The translations under genes were made by a program, and so were the position numbers. Shown one piece after another: positions 1 to 10,356 of a DNA stretch of 64,000 nt (the first letter of the stretch is position 1; each line of letters starts with the position of its first letter). Below the pieces are notes generated by a model, which made no database searches, was not told where the DNA came from, and saw only the letters and a program-made list of their open reading frames with translations. This DNA is from Ensifer adhaerens (GTDB lineage: Bacteria; Pseudomonadota; Alphaproteobacteria; Rhizobiales; Rhizobiaceae): contig NZ_PNFP01000007.1 in the NCBI RefSeq assembly GCF_002940685.1, positions 1 through 64,000 of the forward strand. The letters run 5' to 3'.

Positions 1-110
1 ATCAGAACCAGCCAGCTCAGCGTGATCCCGAGCGACAATCCAAATCCAGGCAAAACACTCGGCTGGCGAAATCGCCAGGGTGCAGTCTTCGTCGCATCCG
101 TCAATGGCAC
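1..110 (-). CDS. cysT: Sulfate ABC transporter permease CysT, N-terminal fragment
   Basis: The window opens inside this gene; only about 36 N-terminal codons are present and the rest lies beyond base 1. The fragment reads WRFRQPSVLPGFGLSLG and then enters a first membrane helix, the typical opening of rhizobial CysT/CysU, the inner-membrane permease that pairs with CysW. The start is taken as a GTG (complement of 108-110); no ATG lies in frame nearby and the ribosome site is weak (AAAGG just upstream). It follows sbp on the same strand after about 115 bases, the usual sbp-cysT order. Identity is inferred from this short stretch and the neighbour. Confidence 0.75.
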   Translation of the reverse strand, partial: MPLTDATKTAPWRFRQPSVLPGFGLSLGITLSWLVL

Positions 111-181
111 TACCTTTGCAGACTTTACGAGGCACGATGAAGCGCGCTTCGCACCGATGTTCGACACGGTGCGGCGCGAAG

Positions 182-218
182 CAGAGCGCGCGGCCGGGTC
201 GTCCGGCTGCGCGCTCTG
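182..218 (-). other. Intercistronic stem-loop between sbp and cysT
   Basis: Bases 182-197 pair with 203-218 around a 5-base loop, giving a 16-bp stem with one G-T pair. No T-run follows on the minus strand, so it is more likely an mRNA-stabilising or attenuating hairpin that keeps the binding-protein message more abundant than the permease message than a full terminator. Confidence 0.6.
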
Positions 219-225
219 TCATGTC

Positions 226-1251
226 TTATTGACCCGGCTTGTAGAGCGTGTCGAAGACGCCGCCATCGCCGAAGAATTTAGGCTGGGCTTCCTTCCAGCC
301 TCCAAAATCTTCGATGGTGACGAGCTTGAGTTCGCCGAAGCGGGCGATGTCGGCCGGATCGGCTGCCGCCGGCTTGAACGGCCGGTAGTAGTGCTTGGCG
401 GCGATCTTCTGGCCGGTGTCGCTGTAGAGGTAGCCGAGATAGGCCTCCGCCACCTTGCGGGTGCCCTTGGCGTCGACATTGCCGTCGACGAGCGCGACGG
501 GCGGTTCGGCCTTGATCGAGATCGACGGCGTGACGATTTCGAACTTGTCCGGGCCGAGTTCCTCGAGCGACAGATAGGCTTCGTTTTCCCAGGCGAGCAG
601 CACGTCGCCGAGGCCGCGTTGCACGAAGGTCGTCGTCGAGCCGCGTGCGCCGGTATCGAGCACCGGAACGTGCTTGAAGAGTTCCGTCACATATTCCTGC
701 GCCTTGGCATCGTCACCGCCATTGGCGGCGCGGCCATAGGCCCAGGCGGCAAGGAAGTTCCAGCGCGCGCCGCCCGAGGTCTTCGGGTTCGGCGTGATCA
801 CCTGGATGTCGGGCTTGACCAGATCGCCCCAGTCCTTGATGCCCTTGGGGTTACCCTTGCGCACCAGGAACACGATCGTCGACGTGTAGGGCGCGCTGTT
901 GTTTTCGAACTTCGCCTTCCAGTCCGCCGGGATCTTCCCGGTTTCCTTGGCGATCGCGTCGATGTCGGCTTCAAGCGCCAGCGTCACGACATCGGCCTGC
1001 AGGCCGTCGATGACCGAGCGGGCCTGTTTGCCCGAGCCGCCATGCGACGTCTGGATCGTCACCGTTTCGCCGGTATCTGCCTTCCACTTCTCGGCAAAGG
1101 CAGCGTTGAAGTCCTTGTAGAGTTCACGTGTCGGATCATAGGACACGTTCAGGATCGTCGTGTCGGCAAACGCAACACTCGCAGCTCCCAGCTGCAGGCC
1201 TCCGAGCACGATTGCCAGTCCCACCATTCCGGTAATTCGTCCAAAGACCAT
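226..1251 (-). CDS. sbp: Sulfate-binding protein of ABC importer
   Basis: Periplasmic solute-binding protein that delivers sulfate (possibly thiosulfate) to the CysTWA importer. The 341-aa product has a Sec signal peptide (hydrophobic VGLAIVLGGLQLG, cleavage near AFA-DTT) and then the family opening ILNVSYDPTRELY; SHGGSGKQARSV and PKTSGGARWNFLAAWAYG are the oxyanion-binding loops of the Sbp/CysP family. I place the start at 1251, not at the ATG at 1263, because GGAGGT lies 4 bases upstream of 1251 and nothing resembles a ribosome site before 1263. cysT follows in the same direction. The gene is divergent from the ArsR gene; no CysB-type site could be fixed with confidence in the upstream AT-rich stretch near 1270-1310. 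Confidence 0.93.
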   Translation of the reverse strand: MVFGRITGMVGLAIVLGGLQLGAASVAFADTTILNVSYDPTRELYKDFNAAFAEKWKADTGETVTIQTSHGGSGKQARSVIDGLQADVVTLALEADIDAIAKETGKIPADWKAKFENNSAPYTSTIVFLVRKGNPKGIKDWGDLVKPDIQVITPNPKTSGGARWNFLAAWAYGRAANGGDDAKAQEYVTELFKHVPVLDTGARGSTTTFVQRGLGDVLLAWENEAYLSLEELGPDKFEIVTPSISIKAEPPVALVDGNVDAKGTRKVAEAYLGYLYSDTGQKIAAKHYYRPFKPAAADPADIARFGELKLVTIEDFGGWKEAQPKFFGDGGVFDTLYKPGQ

Positions 1252-1471
1252 TTCGACCTCCATTGGTTACCAGATAAAACTATCAATTTTGTCGACTGCT
1301 ACAACGTAAACCGATGACACCAGAAGCAGCTATGGGGAAATGTCCTATCGTTTTGTCGGGCTTTTCGGGAACGGTTTGCCTGCAACCGCCTCCGCGGCCA
1401 CGTCAAGGCAACGACAGAATACATGGAGAGCGCGACGCCGCTGTCCAGCGGAATCGCGTATCGCCCCAAGG

Positions 1472-1506
1472 TATTCCTTGACGTGAATATTCCTTGTGAG
1501 GAATAT
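1472..1506. promoter_or_regulatory. Palindromic operator over the start of the ArsR-family gene
   Basis: A 20-base perfect inverted repeat, ATATTCCT-TGTG-AGGAATAT, lies at 1487-1506 and overlaps possible start codons of the regulator (GTG 1496, ATG 1505). A second TATTCCTTG half-site at 1472-1480 repeats the one at 1489-1497 with a 17-base period. ArsR/SmtB proteins bind imperfect dyads of this kind, so autoregulation is the simplest reading. Confidence 0.6.
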
Positions 1507-2359
1507 GGTCGCCATGGAGAAGATCATGTCAGCCCTCGCGGACAGCGCCCGCTGGCGCATTTTGGAGCTGCTCGCCGAGCGGCCCCGGTCGGTCGGTGAA
1601 CTGGCGGAGCTGACAGGGCTTCGCCAGCCGCAGGCGACAAAACACCTCCAGACGCTCGCCAATGCCGGCCTCGTTACGGTGTTTCCCCTCGGGCAGCGTC
1701 GCGTCTATGCACTAGAGGCAGCGCCCCTCGCCGAAATCGGCGAACGCCTTCGCCTGCTGATCGAGACGGCGGAGACAAACAGCGGCGAGCGCGACGTGGT
1801 CGCGCGCTATCGGGCGGCCATCGAGACCGACGCGGCCAAGGCAGATCGGGACCGTTGGGCGGACGGACGCAGTTTCCTGTTCGAGCGCGCCTTGCCGGCC
1901 CCGCGCGACCTTGTCTGGCGTCACTTCATCGACTCGACGCTGCTTGCTTCCTGGTGGGCGCCGCCTTCGCTGACGGTTAGCGAATGTGTTCTCGAACCCA
2001 AGGTGGGCGGGCGGGCCGTCCTCGAATATCGCGATGCCGAGGGGCGCTATCGTTCAGAGGGCCGCGTTCATGCGGCGCAGGCACCCGAACGCCTCGTCTT
2101 CGACCTCTCGGTACTCGACGGGGCCGGCGGTGTTTCCTTTACAGGCCACTATGAGGTTGGCCTCAAGGAAACGGACGGCGGCACCGCGCTCCGCCTTCGC
2201 CTGAACATCACCGAGACCACCGCCGGAGCCTTGCCCTACATCGCCGGCATCGAAACCGGCTGGCGGCAAGTGCTCGACAACCTCGCACGGGTCGTCGAGG
2301 TCACGCCGCCGATGAAAGCTACGACGAAGAAGAGCAAGGATGAGAACGATCATGACTAG
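1505..2359 (+). CDS. ArsR-family regulator fused to an SRPBCC (AHSA1) domain
   Basis: A DNA-binding regulator with an attached ligand-binding-type domain. Residues about 5-85 form an ArsR winged helix (ALADSARWRILELLAERPRS, then LRQPQATKHLQTLANAGLV as recognition helix). Residues about 115-260 form an AHSA1/START-like domain (FERALPAPRDLVWRHFIDSTLLASWWAPP and GRAVLEYRDAEGRYRSEG). No metal-binding CxC is visible, so sensing is probably through the SRPBCC pocket and not through metals. The ATG at 1505 is used; GAGGA lies too close to it, and the ATG at 1514 is an equally good alternative with wider spacing. A palindrome covers the start region. The end overlaps the reductase gene by 20 bases, so the two are co-transcribed. 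Confidence 0.85.
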   Translation: MVAMEKIMSALADSARWRILELLAERPRSVGELAELTGLRQPQATKHLQTLANAGLVTVFPLGQRRVYALEAAPLAEIGERLRLLIETAETNSGERDVVARYRAAIETDAAKADRDRWADGRSFLFERALPAPRDLVWRHFIDSTLLASWWAPPSLTVSECVLEPKVGGRAVLEYRDAEGRYRSEGRVHAAQAPERLVFDLSVLDGAGGVSFTGHYEVGLKETDGGTALRLRLNITETTAGALPYIAGIETGWRQVLDNLARVVEVTPPMKATTKKSKDENDHD

Positions 2360-2951
2360 GGCGACTGTCCGCCGCGTAACGGCAAACCTGGCGCTCACCC
2401 TCGACGGGCGATACAACGGCCCGGGCGGGGCAGCCGATCTCGGGGCGATCGTCCCTTATGCGATCACCGATGTCGCGCGGAACCATATGGCGCGCATATG
2501 GGAGACGGCGACGACGGCCGTGCTCGGCCGGCTGAACGCGGAGGGCTTCCTCGGCTACTGGTCGGCCATTGCCAGGGACGAGGCGGCCGATCCCCGCGAC
2601 CGCGGCTATGCGAACTGGCTGGTGGGGACGGAAAAGGTGGTGTTTTCCAGGACGCTGACCGAAGCGCCCTGGGAGCGCTCGCGGATCGCGAACGGGTCGG
2701 TGGTGGACGTCGTTTCGAAACTCAAGGCGTCCGGCGAAGGCGACATTCTCGTCAACAGCAGCGCCAGCCTCATCAAGTCGCTTCTTTCGGCCGACATGAT
2801 CGACAGGCTCTATCTGCTGATCTGCCCGGAGATCGCCGGAGGCGGGGAGCGGCTGTTCGAGGATGGTCTGCCGGGCACCTCCTGGTCGGTCGCCCATCAG
2901 GAAGCCGGCAGCCGGGGCGAGATCGCCGTTGTCTATGACCGGGTGCGCTGA
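2340..2951 (+). CDS. Dihydrofolate-reductase-like (RibD C-terminal domain) protein
   Basis: A 203-aa protein of the RibD_C/DHFR-like fold, a group of small NADPH-dependent reductases, many of unknown substrate. It opens with VRRVTANLALTLDGRYNGPGG, where the S/T-LDG core is typical, and has VVFSRTLTEAPWERSRI, GDILVNSSASLIKSLL and LICPEIAGGGERLFEDG, which match the NADPH-binding and C-terminal strands of the YyaP/YwjB type. It overlaps the upstream ArsR-SRPBCC gene, a pairing seen often in proteobacteria, so the regulator probably controls it. ATG 2352 is an alternative start with AAGGA 11 bases upstream. Its reaction cannot be told from sequence. Confidence 0.85.
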   Translation: MRTIMTRATVRRVTANLALTLDGRYNGPGGAADLGAIVPYAITDVARNHMARIWETATTAVLGRLNAEGFLGYWSAIARDEAADPRDRGYANWLVGTEKVVFSRTLTEAPWERSRIANGSVVDVVSKLKASGEGDILVNSSASLIKSLLSADMIDRLYLLICPEIAGGGERLFEDGLPGTSWSVAHQEAGSRGEIAVVYDRVR

Positions 2952-2969
2952 GCGCGGAGCGTCAGGAGT

Positions 2970-2992
2970 AGCGGCGCGGCAGATGCGCCGCT
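2970..2992. terminator. Hairpin between convergent genes
   Basis: AGCGGCGC at 2970-2977 pairs with GCGCCGCT at 2985-2992 across a 7-base loop, lying between the reductase stop and the stop of the facing PLP enzyme gene. There is no T-run, so it is only a possible weak terminator. Confidence 0.4.
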
Positions 2993-3008
2993 CAACTATG
3001 CCGACCGG

Positions 3009-4067
3009 CTAAAGCACGTGGCCGCGCGCCACGACCGGCCAAACGTCCTTGAGCTTGTCGCCTTCGACGATCTGGATGGCGTCGACCATGTTGGTCACGA
3101 CACAGGCGTGGTTCGGCACGATCCTCAGCTGGTCGCCGACCTTGAGATTTATCGGGCCGTCGGTGACGAGGCGGCCGTGCTCTTCCGAAAGCTGGTCGAT
3201 GCGGATGTCGTCGCGGCCAAGCACGTGGCCGTAGCCCGAGAGGCCGAGCAGGTCCGAGGTCAGCACTTTGCTGCCGGCGTCGATGATGGCGCGGTTTTCG
3301 GACGGAACCGAGACGACGGTCGCAAGCACGGTCAGGGCGCACTCGTCCCAGCTCGCGACGCCACGTGAGACCAGCGAACGGTCGTTGTAGATATAGGTGC
3401 CCGGCCGGTACTCGCCGGCGACTGGGGCGCCATCGGCATGCATCATGCTCGGCGTGCCGCCGGAGGTGATGGCCGGGACTACGATACCGTCGGCTTCGAT
3501 CAACTGCTTCGCCTCCGTCATGAAGGCCTGGACCTTCGCCTGGCCGTCGACCGGCGGATAGGTCATCAGGCCGCCGAAGGCGAGCCCCTTTGCATCCTCG
3601 ATCCGGCGGGCGAGTTTCGCCGCCGCCGCCGGAGAGCCGACGCCGCAGCGATCGGCGCCGGTGTTGCATTCGACGAACACATGCAGCGGCTTGTCCTTGC
3701 CGGCGAAATAGCCGGAGAGTCCGTCGATGACCGCTTCGCTGTCGGCGACGACCGAGAGCGAAACGCGGGCATTGAGCCGTTCCAGCCGCGCCATCTTGGC
3801 TTCGCCGAGGATATTGTAGGTGATCAGCACGTCCTTGATCCGGTCGCTGCCCTCGACCATCGCCTCGGCCTCGGTGACCTTCTGGCAGGTAATGCCGATG
3901 GCGCCGGCTTCGAGCTGGAGCTCGGCCATCTGTGGCAGCTTGTGCGTCTTGATGTGCGGCCGCACGCGAATGCCGTGTTCATCCGCATAGGCCTGAAAGC
4001 GCGCGATGTTGCGCTTGGCAATTTCAAGATCGACGAGAACGGCCGGCGTTTCGATCGGCAGGGGCAT
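3009..4067 (-). CDS. D-threonine aldolase / D-serine dehydratase-like PLP enzyme
   Basis: Fold-type III PLP enzyme (alanine racemase N-terminal barrel) of the D-threonine aldolase/D-serine dehydratase group, 352 aa, cytoplasmic. The PLP lysine is K40 in RPHIKTHK, and the glycine-rich phosphate loop SGGTPSMMH is present. The C-terminal PNHACVVTNM carries the His-x-Cys pair (H320, C322) that holds zinc in D-serine dehydratase; classical D-threonine aldolases have His-x-Asp, so a dehydratase-like metal site is suggested. AGGAG lies about 10 bases before the ATG. The gene diverges from an amino-acid ABC importer across a 160-base region with a strong dyad, so uptake and breakdown of a D- or beta-hydroxy amino acid is a reasonable inference. 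The substrate is unproven. Confidence 0.85.
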   Translation of the reverse strand: MPLPIETPAVLVDLEIAKRNIARFQAYADEHGIRVRPHIKTHKLPQMAELQLEAGAIGITCQKVTEAEAMVEGSDRIKDVLITYNILGEAKMARLERLNARVSLSVVADSEAVIDGLSGYFAGKDKPLHVFVECNTGADRCGVGSPAAAAKLARRIEDAKGLAFGGLMTYPPVDGQAKVQAFMTEAKQLIEADGIVVPAITSGGTPSMMHADGAPVAGEYRPGTYIYNDRSLVSRGVASWDECALTVLATVVSVPSENRAIIDAGSKVLTSDLLGLSGYGHVLGRDDIRIDQLSEEHGRLVTDGPINLKVGDQLRIVPNHACVVTNMVDAIQIVEGDKLKDVWPVVARGHVL

Positions 4068-4162
4068 CGCGACTCATCTCCTCTTGGGCGGCGCAGGATC
4101 GGCAGCGAAACTACCTCAACTGCCCTTGACAAGATATGACCGCGGGCCTTTGATACGTCAAT

Positions 4163-4202
4163 CCATTATTCAAGATTACGATACACAGTAATAGAATAAT
4201 GG
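4163..4202. promoter_or_regulatory. Nested dyad between PLP enzyme and amino-acid importer
   Basis: CCATTATTC (4163-4171) and GAATAATGG (4194-4202) form perfect 9-base arms. Inside them ATTAC (4175-4179) and GTAAT (4188-4192) form a second pair. The dyad sits about 30 bases before the start of the binding-protein gene and on the promoter side of the divergent PLP enzyme gene. It is a good operator candidate for a regulator not encoded in view. Confidence 0.55.
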
Positions 4203-4230
4203 TGGGGAGGCTAAAAAAGGGAGGAATGAA

Positions 4231-5070
4231 ATGAACAAGACCATTTTTGCGGCGGCCGCTGTTGCGGCCATGGCTCTCGCCGGCTCGGCTACGGCCCAGC
4301 AGCCGGCGAGCAAGCTGGACGAAGTTCTCGCCCGCGGCCATCTGGTCATGGGCACCGGCAGCACCAATGCGCCATGGCATTTCAAGAGCGCCGAGGACAA
4401 GCTGCAGGGCTTCGATGTCGATATGGGCCGCATCATCGCCAAGGCGTTGTTCGGTGACCCGGACAAGATCGAATATGTCAACCAGTCCTCCGACGCCCGC
4501 ATTCCGAACATCACCACCAACAAGGTGGATATCACCTGCCAGTTCATGACCGTGACCGGCGAGCGCGCGCAGCAGATCGCCTTCACCATTCCCTACTACC
4601 GCGAGGGCGTGGGCCTGATGCTGAAGGGCGACGGCAAGTATGCCGACTATGCCGCGCTCAAGGCCGCCGGCTCGTCCGTCACCGTATCCGTCCTGCAGAA
4701 CGTCTATGCCGAAGACATGGTGCATGCGGCACTGCCGGAGGCGACGGTTGACCAGTACGAGTCCGTCGACCTCATCTATCAGGCGCTGGAATCCGGCCGC
4801 GCCGACACGGTTGCCACGGACCAGTCGTCGCTCGCCTGGTACATGACCCAGAACCCCGGTCGCTACAAGGATGCCGGCTATGGCTGGAACCCGCAGACCT
4901 ATGCCTGCGGCGTCAAGCGCGGCGACCAGGACTGGCTGAACTTCGTCAACACGGCGCTGCACGAGGCGATGACCGGCGTCGAGTTCGATTTCTATGCGAA
5001 GTCGTTCAAGACCTGGTTCGGCAAGGATCTTGCCCCGCCGCAGATCGGTTTCCCGGTCGAATACAAGTAA
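4231..5070 (+). CDS. Polar amino-acid ABC transporter, periplasmic binding protein
   Basis: A 279-aa SBP_bac_3 (cluster 3) binding protein. The signal peptide is MNKTIFAAAAVAAMALAGSA-TAQ. The mature part starts KLDEVLARGHLVMGTGSTNAPWHF, followed by GFDVDMGRIIAKALFGD and SDARIPNITTNKVDITCQFMTVTGERAQ, the standard ligand-contact segments of amino-acid binding proteins. GGGAGGA precedes the ATG by 6 bases. It heads a four-gene operon (binding protein, two permeases, ATPase; 4231-7251). The specificity is not readable; the divergent PLP enzyme suggests a beta-hydroxy or D-amino acid. A stem-loop follows its stop codon. Confidence 0.93.
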   Translation: MNKTIFAAAAVAAMALAGSATAQQPASKLDEVLARGHLVMGTGSTNAPWHFKSAEDKLQGFDVDMGRIIAKALFGDPDKIEYVNQSSDARIPNITTNKVDITCQFMTVTGERAQQIAFTIPYYREGVGLMLKGDGKYADYAALKAAGSSVTVSVLQNVYAEDMVHAALPEATVDQYESVDLIYQALESGRADTVATDQSSLAWYMTQNPGRYKDAGYGWNPQTYACGVKRGDQDWLNFVNTALHEAMTGVEFDFYAKSFKTWFGKDLAPPQIGFPVEYK

Positions 5071-5082
5071 GCCTCTCCGGGG

Positions 5083-5105
5083 CGATCCCGCAGCCTGCGG
5101 GGTCG
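5083..5105 (+). other. Stem-loop after the amino-acid binding-protein gene
   Basis: Bases 5083-5092 pair with 5096-5105 (one G-T pair) with a 3-base loop, 13 bases after the stop codon and before the first permease gene. No T-run follows. It is probably a 3-prime stabiliser that lets the binding protein be made in excess. Confidence 0.5.
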
Positions 5106-5136
5106 TCCTCCGTCCTTCGGCATGGGTGGCTGAATC

Positions 5137-5799
5137 ATGGGTTATACTCTGAACTTCGCCGCGGTCTGGCGCTCCTTCGATCTGCTGCTCGAAGGGCTGG
5201 CGCTCAGTCTCGGCCTCGCCTTCGCGGCGATCCTCGTGGGCTGCCTGATCGGCCTCGTCACCGCTTTCGGGCTGGTGTCGAAGAACCCGTTCCTGCGCAA
5301 GCCGGCCGGTCTCTACGTGACCGTCATCCGCAACACGCCGATCCTGGTGCTGGTGCTGTTCAGCTACTTCGCCCTGCCGCAGCTCGGTGTCCGGCTCGGC
5401 AAGATCGAGAGCTTCGTGCTGACGCTGGCGATCTATTCCGGCGCCTATCTGGCGGAGGTTTTCCGCGGCGGGCTTCTGTCGGTTCCGCCGGGACAGCGCG
5501 AGGCGGGACTTGCGATCGGGCTTACGGAAATGCAGATCCGCACCTCGATCATCCTGCCGTTGATGCTGCGCAACGTGCTGCCATCCTTGAGCAGCACGAT
5601 GATCTCGCTGTTCAAGGACACTTCGCTTGCCGCCGCGATCGCGGTCCCGGAACTGACCTTCGAGGCGCGCAAGATCAACGTCGAGACCTTCCGGGTCATC
5701 GAGACATGGATCGTCGCGAGCTGCCTCTATGTCGCCACCTGCTCCGCGCTTGCCGCTCTTTTGCGCGCGGTCGAGCGTCGCCTGATCGTACCGAGGTGA
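5137..5799 (+). CDS. Polar amino-acid ABC transporter, permease 1
   Basis: A 220-aa inner-membrane permease of the HisM/GlnP type. It has about five hydrophobic helices, beginning with LEGLALSLGLAFAAILVGCLIGL, and the family loop YVTVIRNTPILVLVLFSYFALP. The cytoplasmic EAA-type loop PPGQREAGLAIGLTEMQIRTSIILP docks the ATPase. It lies second in the importer operon, 66 bases after the binding-protein gene, and ends 5 bases before the next start. The ribosome site before ATG 5137 is weak. Confidence 0.93.
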   Translation: MGYTLNFAAVWRSFDLLLEGLALSLGLAFAAILVGCLIGLVTAFGLVSKNPFLRKPAGLYVTVIRNTPILVLVLFSYFALPQLGVRLGKIESFVLTLAIYSGAYLAEVFRGGLLSVPPGQREAGLAIGLTEMQIRTSIILPLMLRNVLPSLSSTMISLFKDTSLAAAIAVPELTFEARKINVETFRVIETWIVASCLYVATCSALAALLRAVERRLIVPR

Positions 5800-5804
5800 T
5801 CGCC

Positions 5805-6467
5805 ATGGATATCCCGGCATTTCTCGACCAGCTCTGGCTCGCCCGCATTCCCTTGCTGAAAGGGCTCGGCGTTTCGATCTCGATCTCCTTCCTGTCGATC
5901 CTGGTCGGAACGGTGCTCGGCGTCTTCGTCGGCCTCGCGCTCACCTATGGCTACCGGCCGGTGCAGTGGATCGTGCGCGGCTACACGGATTTCATCCGCG
6001 GCACGCCGGTGCTGGTGCTCGTTCTTGCGAGCTATTATGTGCTGAGCACCATCGGCATCGATCTCGGCCCCTTCCAGGCGGGCATCCTGGCGCTCTCGAT
6101 CTTCTGCAGTTCCCATGTCGGCGAACTCGTGCGCGGTGCGCTGCAGGCGATCCCGAAGGGACAGACGGAGGCGGCGAAAGCCATCGGCCTGACCTTCCCG
6201 CAGACCTTCGTCTATGTGCTCGGGCCCCAGGCACTCAGGCAGGCGCTGCCGGCCTGGGTCAATACGGCGGCCGAGATGGTCAAGGCCTCGACGCTTCTGT
6301 CGATCATCGGCGTCGCTGAGCTTCTGCTTCGCACCCAGGAACTGATCTCGCGCACCTTCATGAGCCTCGAGTTCTACTTCTTCGCCGGCTTCCTCTATTT
6401 CGTCATCAACTACAGCATCGAGCGCTTCGGCCGTTATGTCGAGCGCAAGACCGCTGTCCCATCCTAA
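5805..6467 (+). CDS. Polar amino-acid ABC transporter, permease 2
   Basis: Second 220-aa permease of the importer and a paralogue of the first. It carries [21 protein letters not shown] and the EAA loop [25 protein letters not shown], followed by [22 protein letters not shown]. The start at 5805 is preferred over longer readings because GAGG lies 8 bases upstream and the previous stop ends at 5799. With permease 1 it forms the heterodimeric channel. Confidence 0.93.
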   Translation: MDIPAFLDQLWLARIPLLKGLGVSISISFLSILVGTVLGVFVGLALTYGYRPVQWIVRGYTDFIRGTPVLVLVLASYYVLSTIGIDLGPFQAGILALSIFCSSHVGELVRGALQAIPKGQTEAAKAIGLTFPQTFVYVLGPQALRQALPAWVNTAAEMVKASTLLSIIGVAELLLRTQELISRTFMSLEFYFFAGFLYFVINYSIERFGRYVERKTAVPS

Positions 6468-6480
6468 GGCTTCGGCTCCG

Positions 6481-7251
<771 letters not shown>

Positions 7252-7269
7252 CGCGGGCCTTCAGATCGC

Positions 7270-7301
7270 GCCGGCCGCCGCGGAAGCGATGGCCGGCCTT
7301 T
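7270..7301. terminator. Terminator-like hairpin between convergent operons
   Basis: GCCGGCC (7270-7276) pairs with GGCCGGC (7291-7297) and is followed on the plus strand by CTTTGCTT. It lies between the end of the amino-acid importer operon and the end of the facing sugar operon. The loop is 14 bases and the T-run short, so strength is uncertain. Confidence 0.45.
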
Positions 7302-7313
7302 GCTTGGCGGGGC

Positions 7314-8395
<1,082 letters not shown>

Positions 8396-8399
<4 letters not shown>

Positions 8400-9331
8400 G
8401 CGCCGGTCTCCTGAAGGTAGGACGAAAGCGGTTTGCCGTAGCTGCGCGGCAGGGTGGAGATCGCTTCGGAAGCGATGGCGACGCCGGTTCGAAGGCATGC
8501 TTCCACGGGCATTTCGGCGGCAAGTGCCGCGAGGAAACCGGCATTGAAGACGTCGCCGGCTCCGATCGTGTCGACCACGGTGACGACGGGGGCTGATGCG
8601 GTGGAAATCTCGCCGCTGGCATCGATGGCGATCGCGCCGTGCGGGCCGCGCTTGACGACGACGATGGCGCCTTCGGGCATGTGTTTCCGCAGTTCGCGTG
8701 CGGCCCCGATCGGGTCGGCAACACCGGTCAGCGTGGTCGTCTCGACCTCGTTGAAGAGGGCCAGCCGGCAGCGCTTCAGCCAGCCGATGGTCGCGGCGCA
8801 GTTTGCCGCGGTCCACCCGTCGAGCGGCCAGCCGGTGTCGAGGGCGACGGTGACGTCGTGCGCGTCGGCCCAATCGAAGAAGCGCTCGTAGTCGGAGGTC
8901 AGCGCGTCGGTCAGGAACGAACCGGTCAGAAGCGCGTAGCCGCCCCGCAGTTTCTCGCCGTCGAGCATCGCTCGGACTTCCTCGAAAGTGAGGAGCGGCA
9001 GATGGCCGCGCGTGGTGAAGAAGGTGCGCTCGCCGTCGGGATGGGTGATGCCGACCGACAGCGTGGTCCCGACAGTCTCGACCGGCCAGGACCTGGATCG
9101 CTCGGGAAAGGCTTGCCTCAGCCAGATGCCGAACTGGTCGTTGCCGACATTGGCGGCGATCGCGTAGTCGACGCCGAGCGAATCCCAGGCGAGCGCGCTG
9201 TTGCCGGCGCAGCCGCCGACGCGCAGCTCGTCATGGTCGACGATGATTTCCGTTCCGGCTTTCGGCCAGGGGGCCGCCGGCCCGAGGATGAGATCGACAT
9301 TGGCGTTGCCGATCACGGCAAGAGCACGCAT
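8396..9331 (-). CDS. PfkB-family sugar kinase
   Basis: A 311-aa ribokinase-like kinase that phosphorylates the imported sugar or sugar conjugate with ATP. It begins with IGNANVDLILG and has GGCAGNSALAWDSLGVDYAIAANVG, the PfkB signature-1 region. The C-terminal DTIGAGDVFNAGFLAAL is signature 2 with the catalytic Asp and anion hole. Between the SIS gene and the ATPase gene (ATGA overlap with the latter), its best-known analogue is FrlD, fructoselysine 6-kinase. That assignment is inferred from context; ordinary fructokinase-like activity is the alternative. Confidence 0.88.
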
Positions 9332-9334
9332 CGT

Positions 9335-10351
9335 CTATTCGCTCCGGGTGATCTTGGTCGAGCGCACGGGGGTGCCGGCATTCTCGACGCGGGCCGCCGC
9401 AAAGGCGATCATGAAGGACTGGGCGACCGGCAGCATGGCAAAGATTGCCGCAAGGCCAGCGGCCGGCGCAAAGGAAATGGTGGTGACGCCTTCGATGGGC
9501 GCCTCGCCCGAAGCATCGAAAACGATGATCGGCGAGCCGGCTTCCGCGGCGGAGATGGCCATCGCCCGAACGAGCCCGGCAGTCGGATCCGCTCCGCGGA
9601 AGAGCACGACACCGACCGAGGGCCCGAGCATTTCCATCGGGCCGTGCCGGAGCTGGCCGCCTTCGAGCGAGAAACAGGGCAGGCGCGAGAGTTCGGTGAG
9701 GCCAAGGCCGATCGCTTCGGCGAGGCCCTGCAGGCGGCGGCCCGAGGTGACGACGGAGTGGACGCCGTTCAGGGTTGCAAGTGCTGCGGACGTATCCGGC
9801 GCTTGCGGGTTTTCCAACGCATGAAGCGCGGCGCTCGGGTCGTCACCGAGGGCGGCGAGGATGGCGAGGTGCAGGGCAAAACTGATCGTCAGGCTGCGGG
9901 TGGCGGCAAAAGCCTTTTCGGTCCCGCCGACACCGACGAGCGACGCCGCGTTCGTCGCGAGAAATGAACCACCTTCCAGCGTCAGGCCGAAGGTATGCGG
10001 CGTTCCGCCATTGGTCTCGGCGAACCAGCGCAGCACCTCGGCGCTTTCGCCGGACTGGGAGGTGATGAGGATAGTCTTGTCCTCGATCGACAGCGGCTGG
10101 CCGAGCTGTTCCGAGAGCGGCAGGGCGACGGCGTCGATGCCATGGGCGCGGTAGAGCGGTTCAACGGCGCGGCCGACGGCGTGCGAGCCGCCCATGCCGA
10201 GCAGCAGGAGCTTGCCGGTCGCCCTCAGCGAGCGGGCAATCTCTGCGGCGCGCGGTGCATTGCCGGAGACGGAGGCAACCGCATCGGCCGCCTGGCGCGC
10301 CATTTCACGATCGATCGCGACGAGCCCCGCAGGGCGTTCCGAAGTGGTCAT
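9335..10351 (-). CDS. SIS-domain sugar isomerase / deglycase (FrlB-like)
   Basis: A 338-aa protein with two SIS (sugar isomerase) domains of the GlmS C-terminal type. First SIS: LLLLGMGGSHAVGRAVEPLYRAHG and ILITSQSGESAEVLRW. Second: VVTSGRRLQGLAEAIGLGLTEL and SLEGGQLRHGPMEML, the E-x-x-H/HGP loop of GlmS-like proteins. Size and partners (kinase, CUT1 importer) fit a fructosamine-6-phosphate deglycase, which splits a phosphorylated Amadori compound into sugar phosphate and amine. ATG 10351 has AAGGG 9 bases upstream; ATG 10360 overlaps the upstream stop as ATGA but leaves no spacing for that site. Confidence 0.85.
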   Translation of the reverse strand: MTTSERPAGLVAIDREMARQAADAVASVSGNAPRAAEIARSLRATGKLLLLGMGGSHAVGRAVEPLYRAHGIDAVALPLSEQLGQPLSIEDKTILITSQSGESAEVLRWFAETNGGTPHTFGLTLEGGSFLATNAASLVGVGGTEKAFAATRSLTISFALHLAILAALGDDPSAALHALENPQAPDTSAALATLNGVHSVVTSGRRLQGLAEAIGLGLTELSRLPCFSLEGGQLRHGPMEMLGPSVGVVLFRGADPTAGLVRAMAISAAEAGSPIIVFDASGEAPIEGVTTISFAPAAGLAAIFAMLPVAQSFMIAFAAARVENAGTPVRSTKITRSE

Positions 10352-10356
10352 GGCCG

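Noticed and set aside
22-1317. Long plus-strand open frame opposite sbp
   Set aside because: It is the mirror of the sulfate-binding gene; the composition is Arg/Ala-rich without domains, while the minus strand encodes a clear Sbp.
4111-5820. 569-codon minus-strand frame across the amino-acid binding-protein and permease genes
   Set aside because: Product is Arg/Gln/Asp/His-rich with no domain and lies opposite two well-supported transporter genes.
8639-9967. 442-codon plus-strand frame opposite the kinase and SIS genes
   Set aside because: Typical high-GC antisense frame; no ribosome site or homology pattern.
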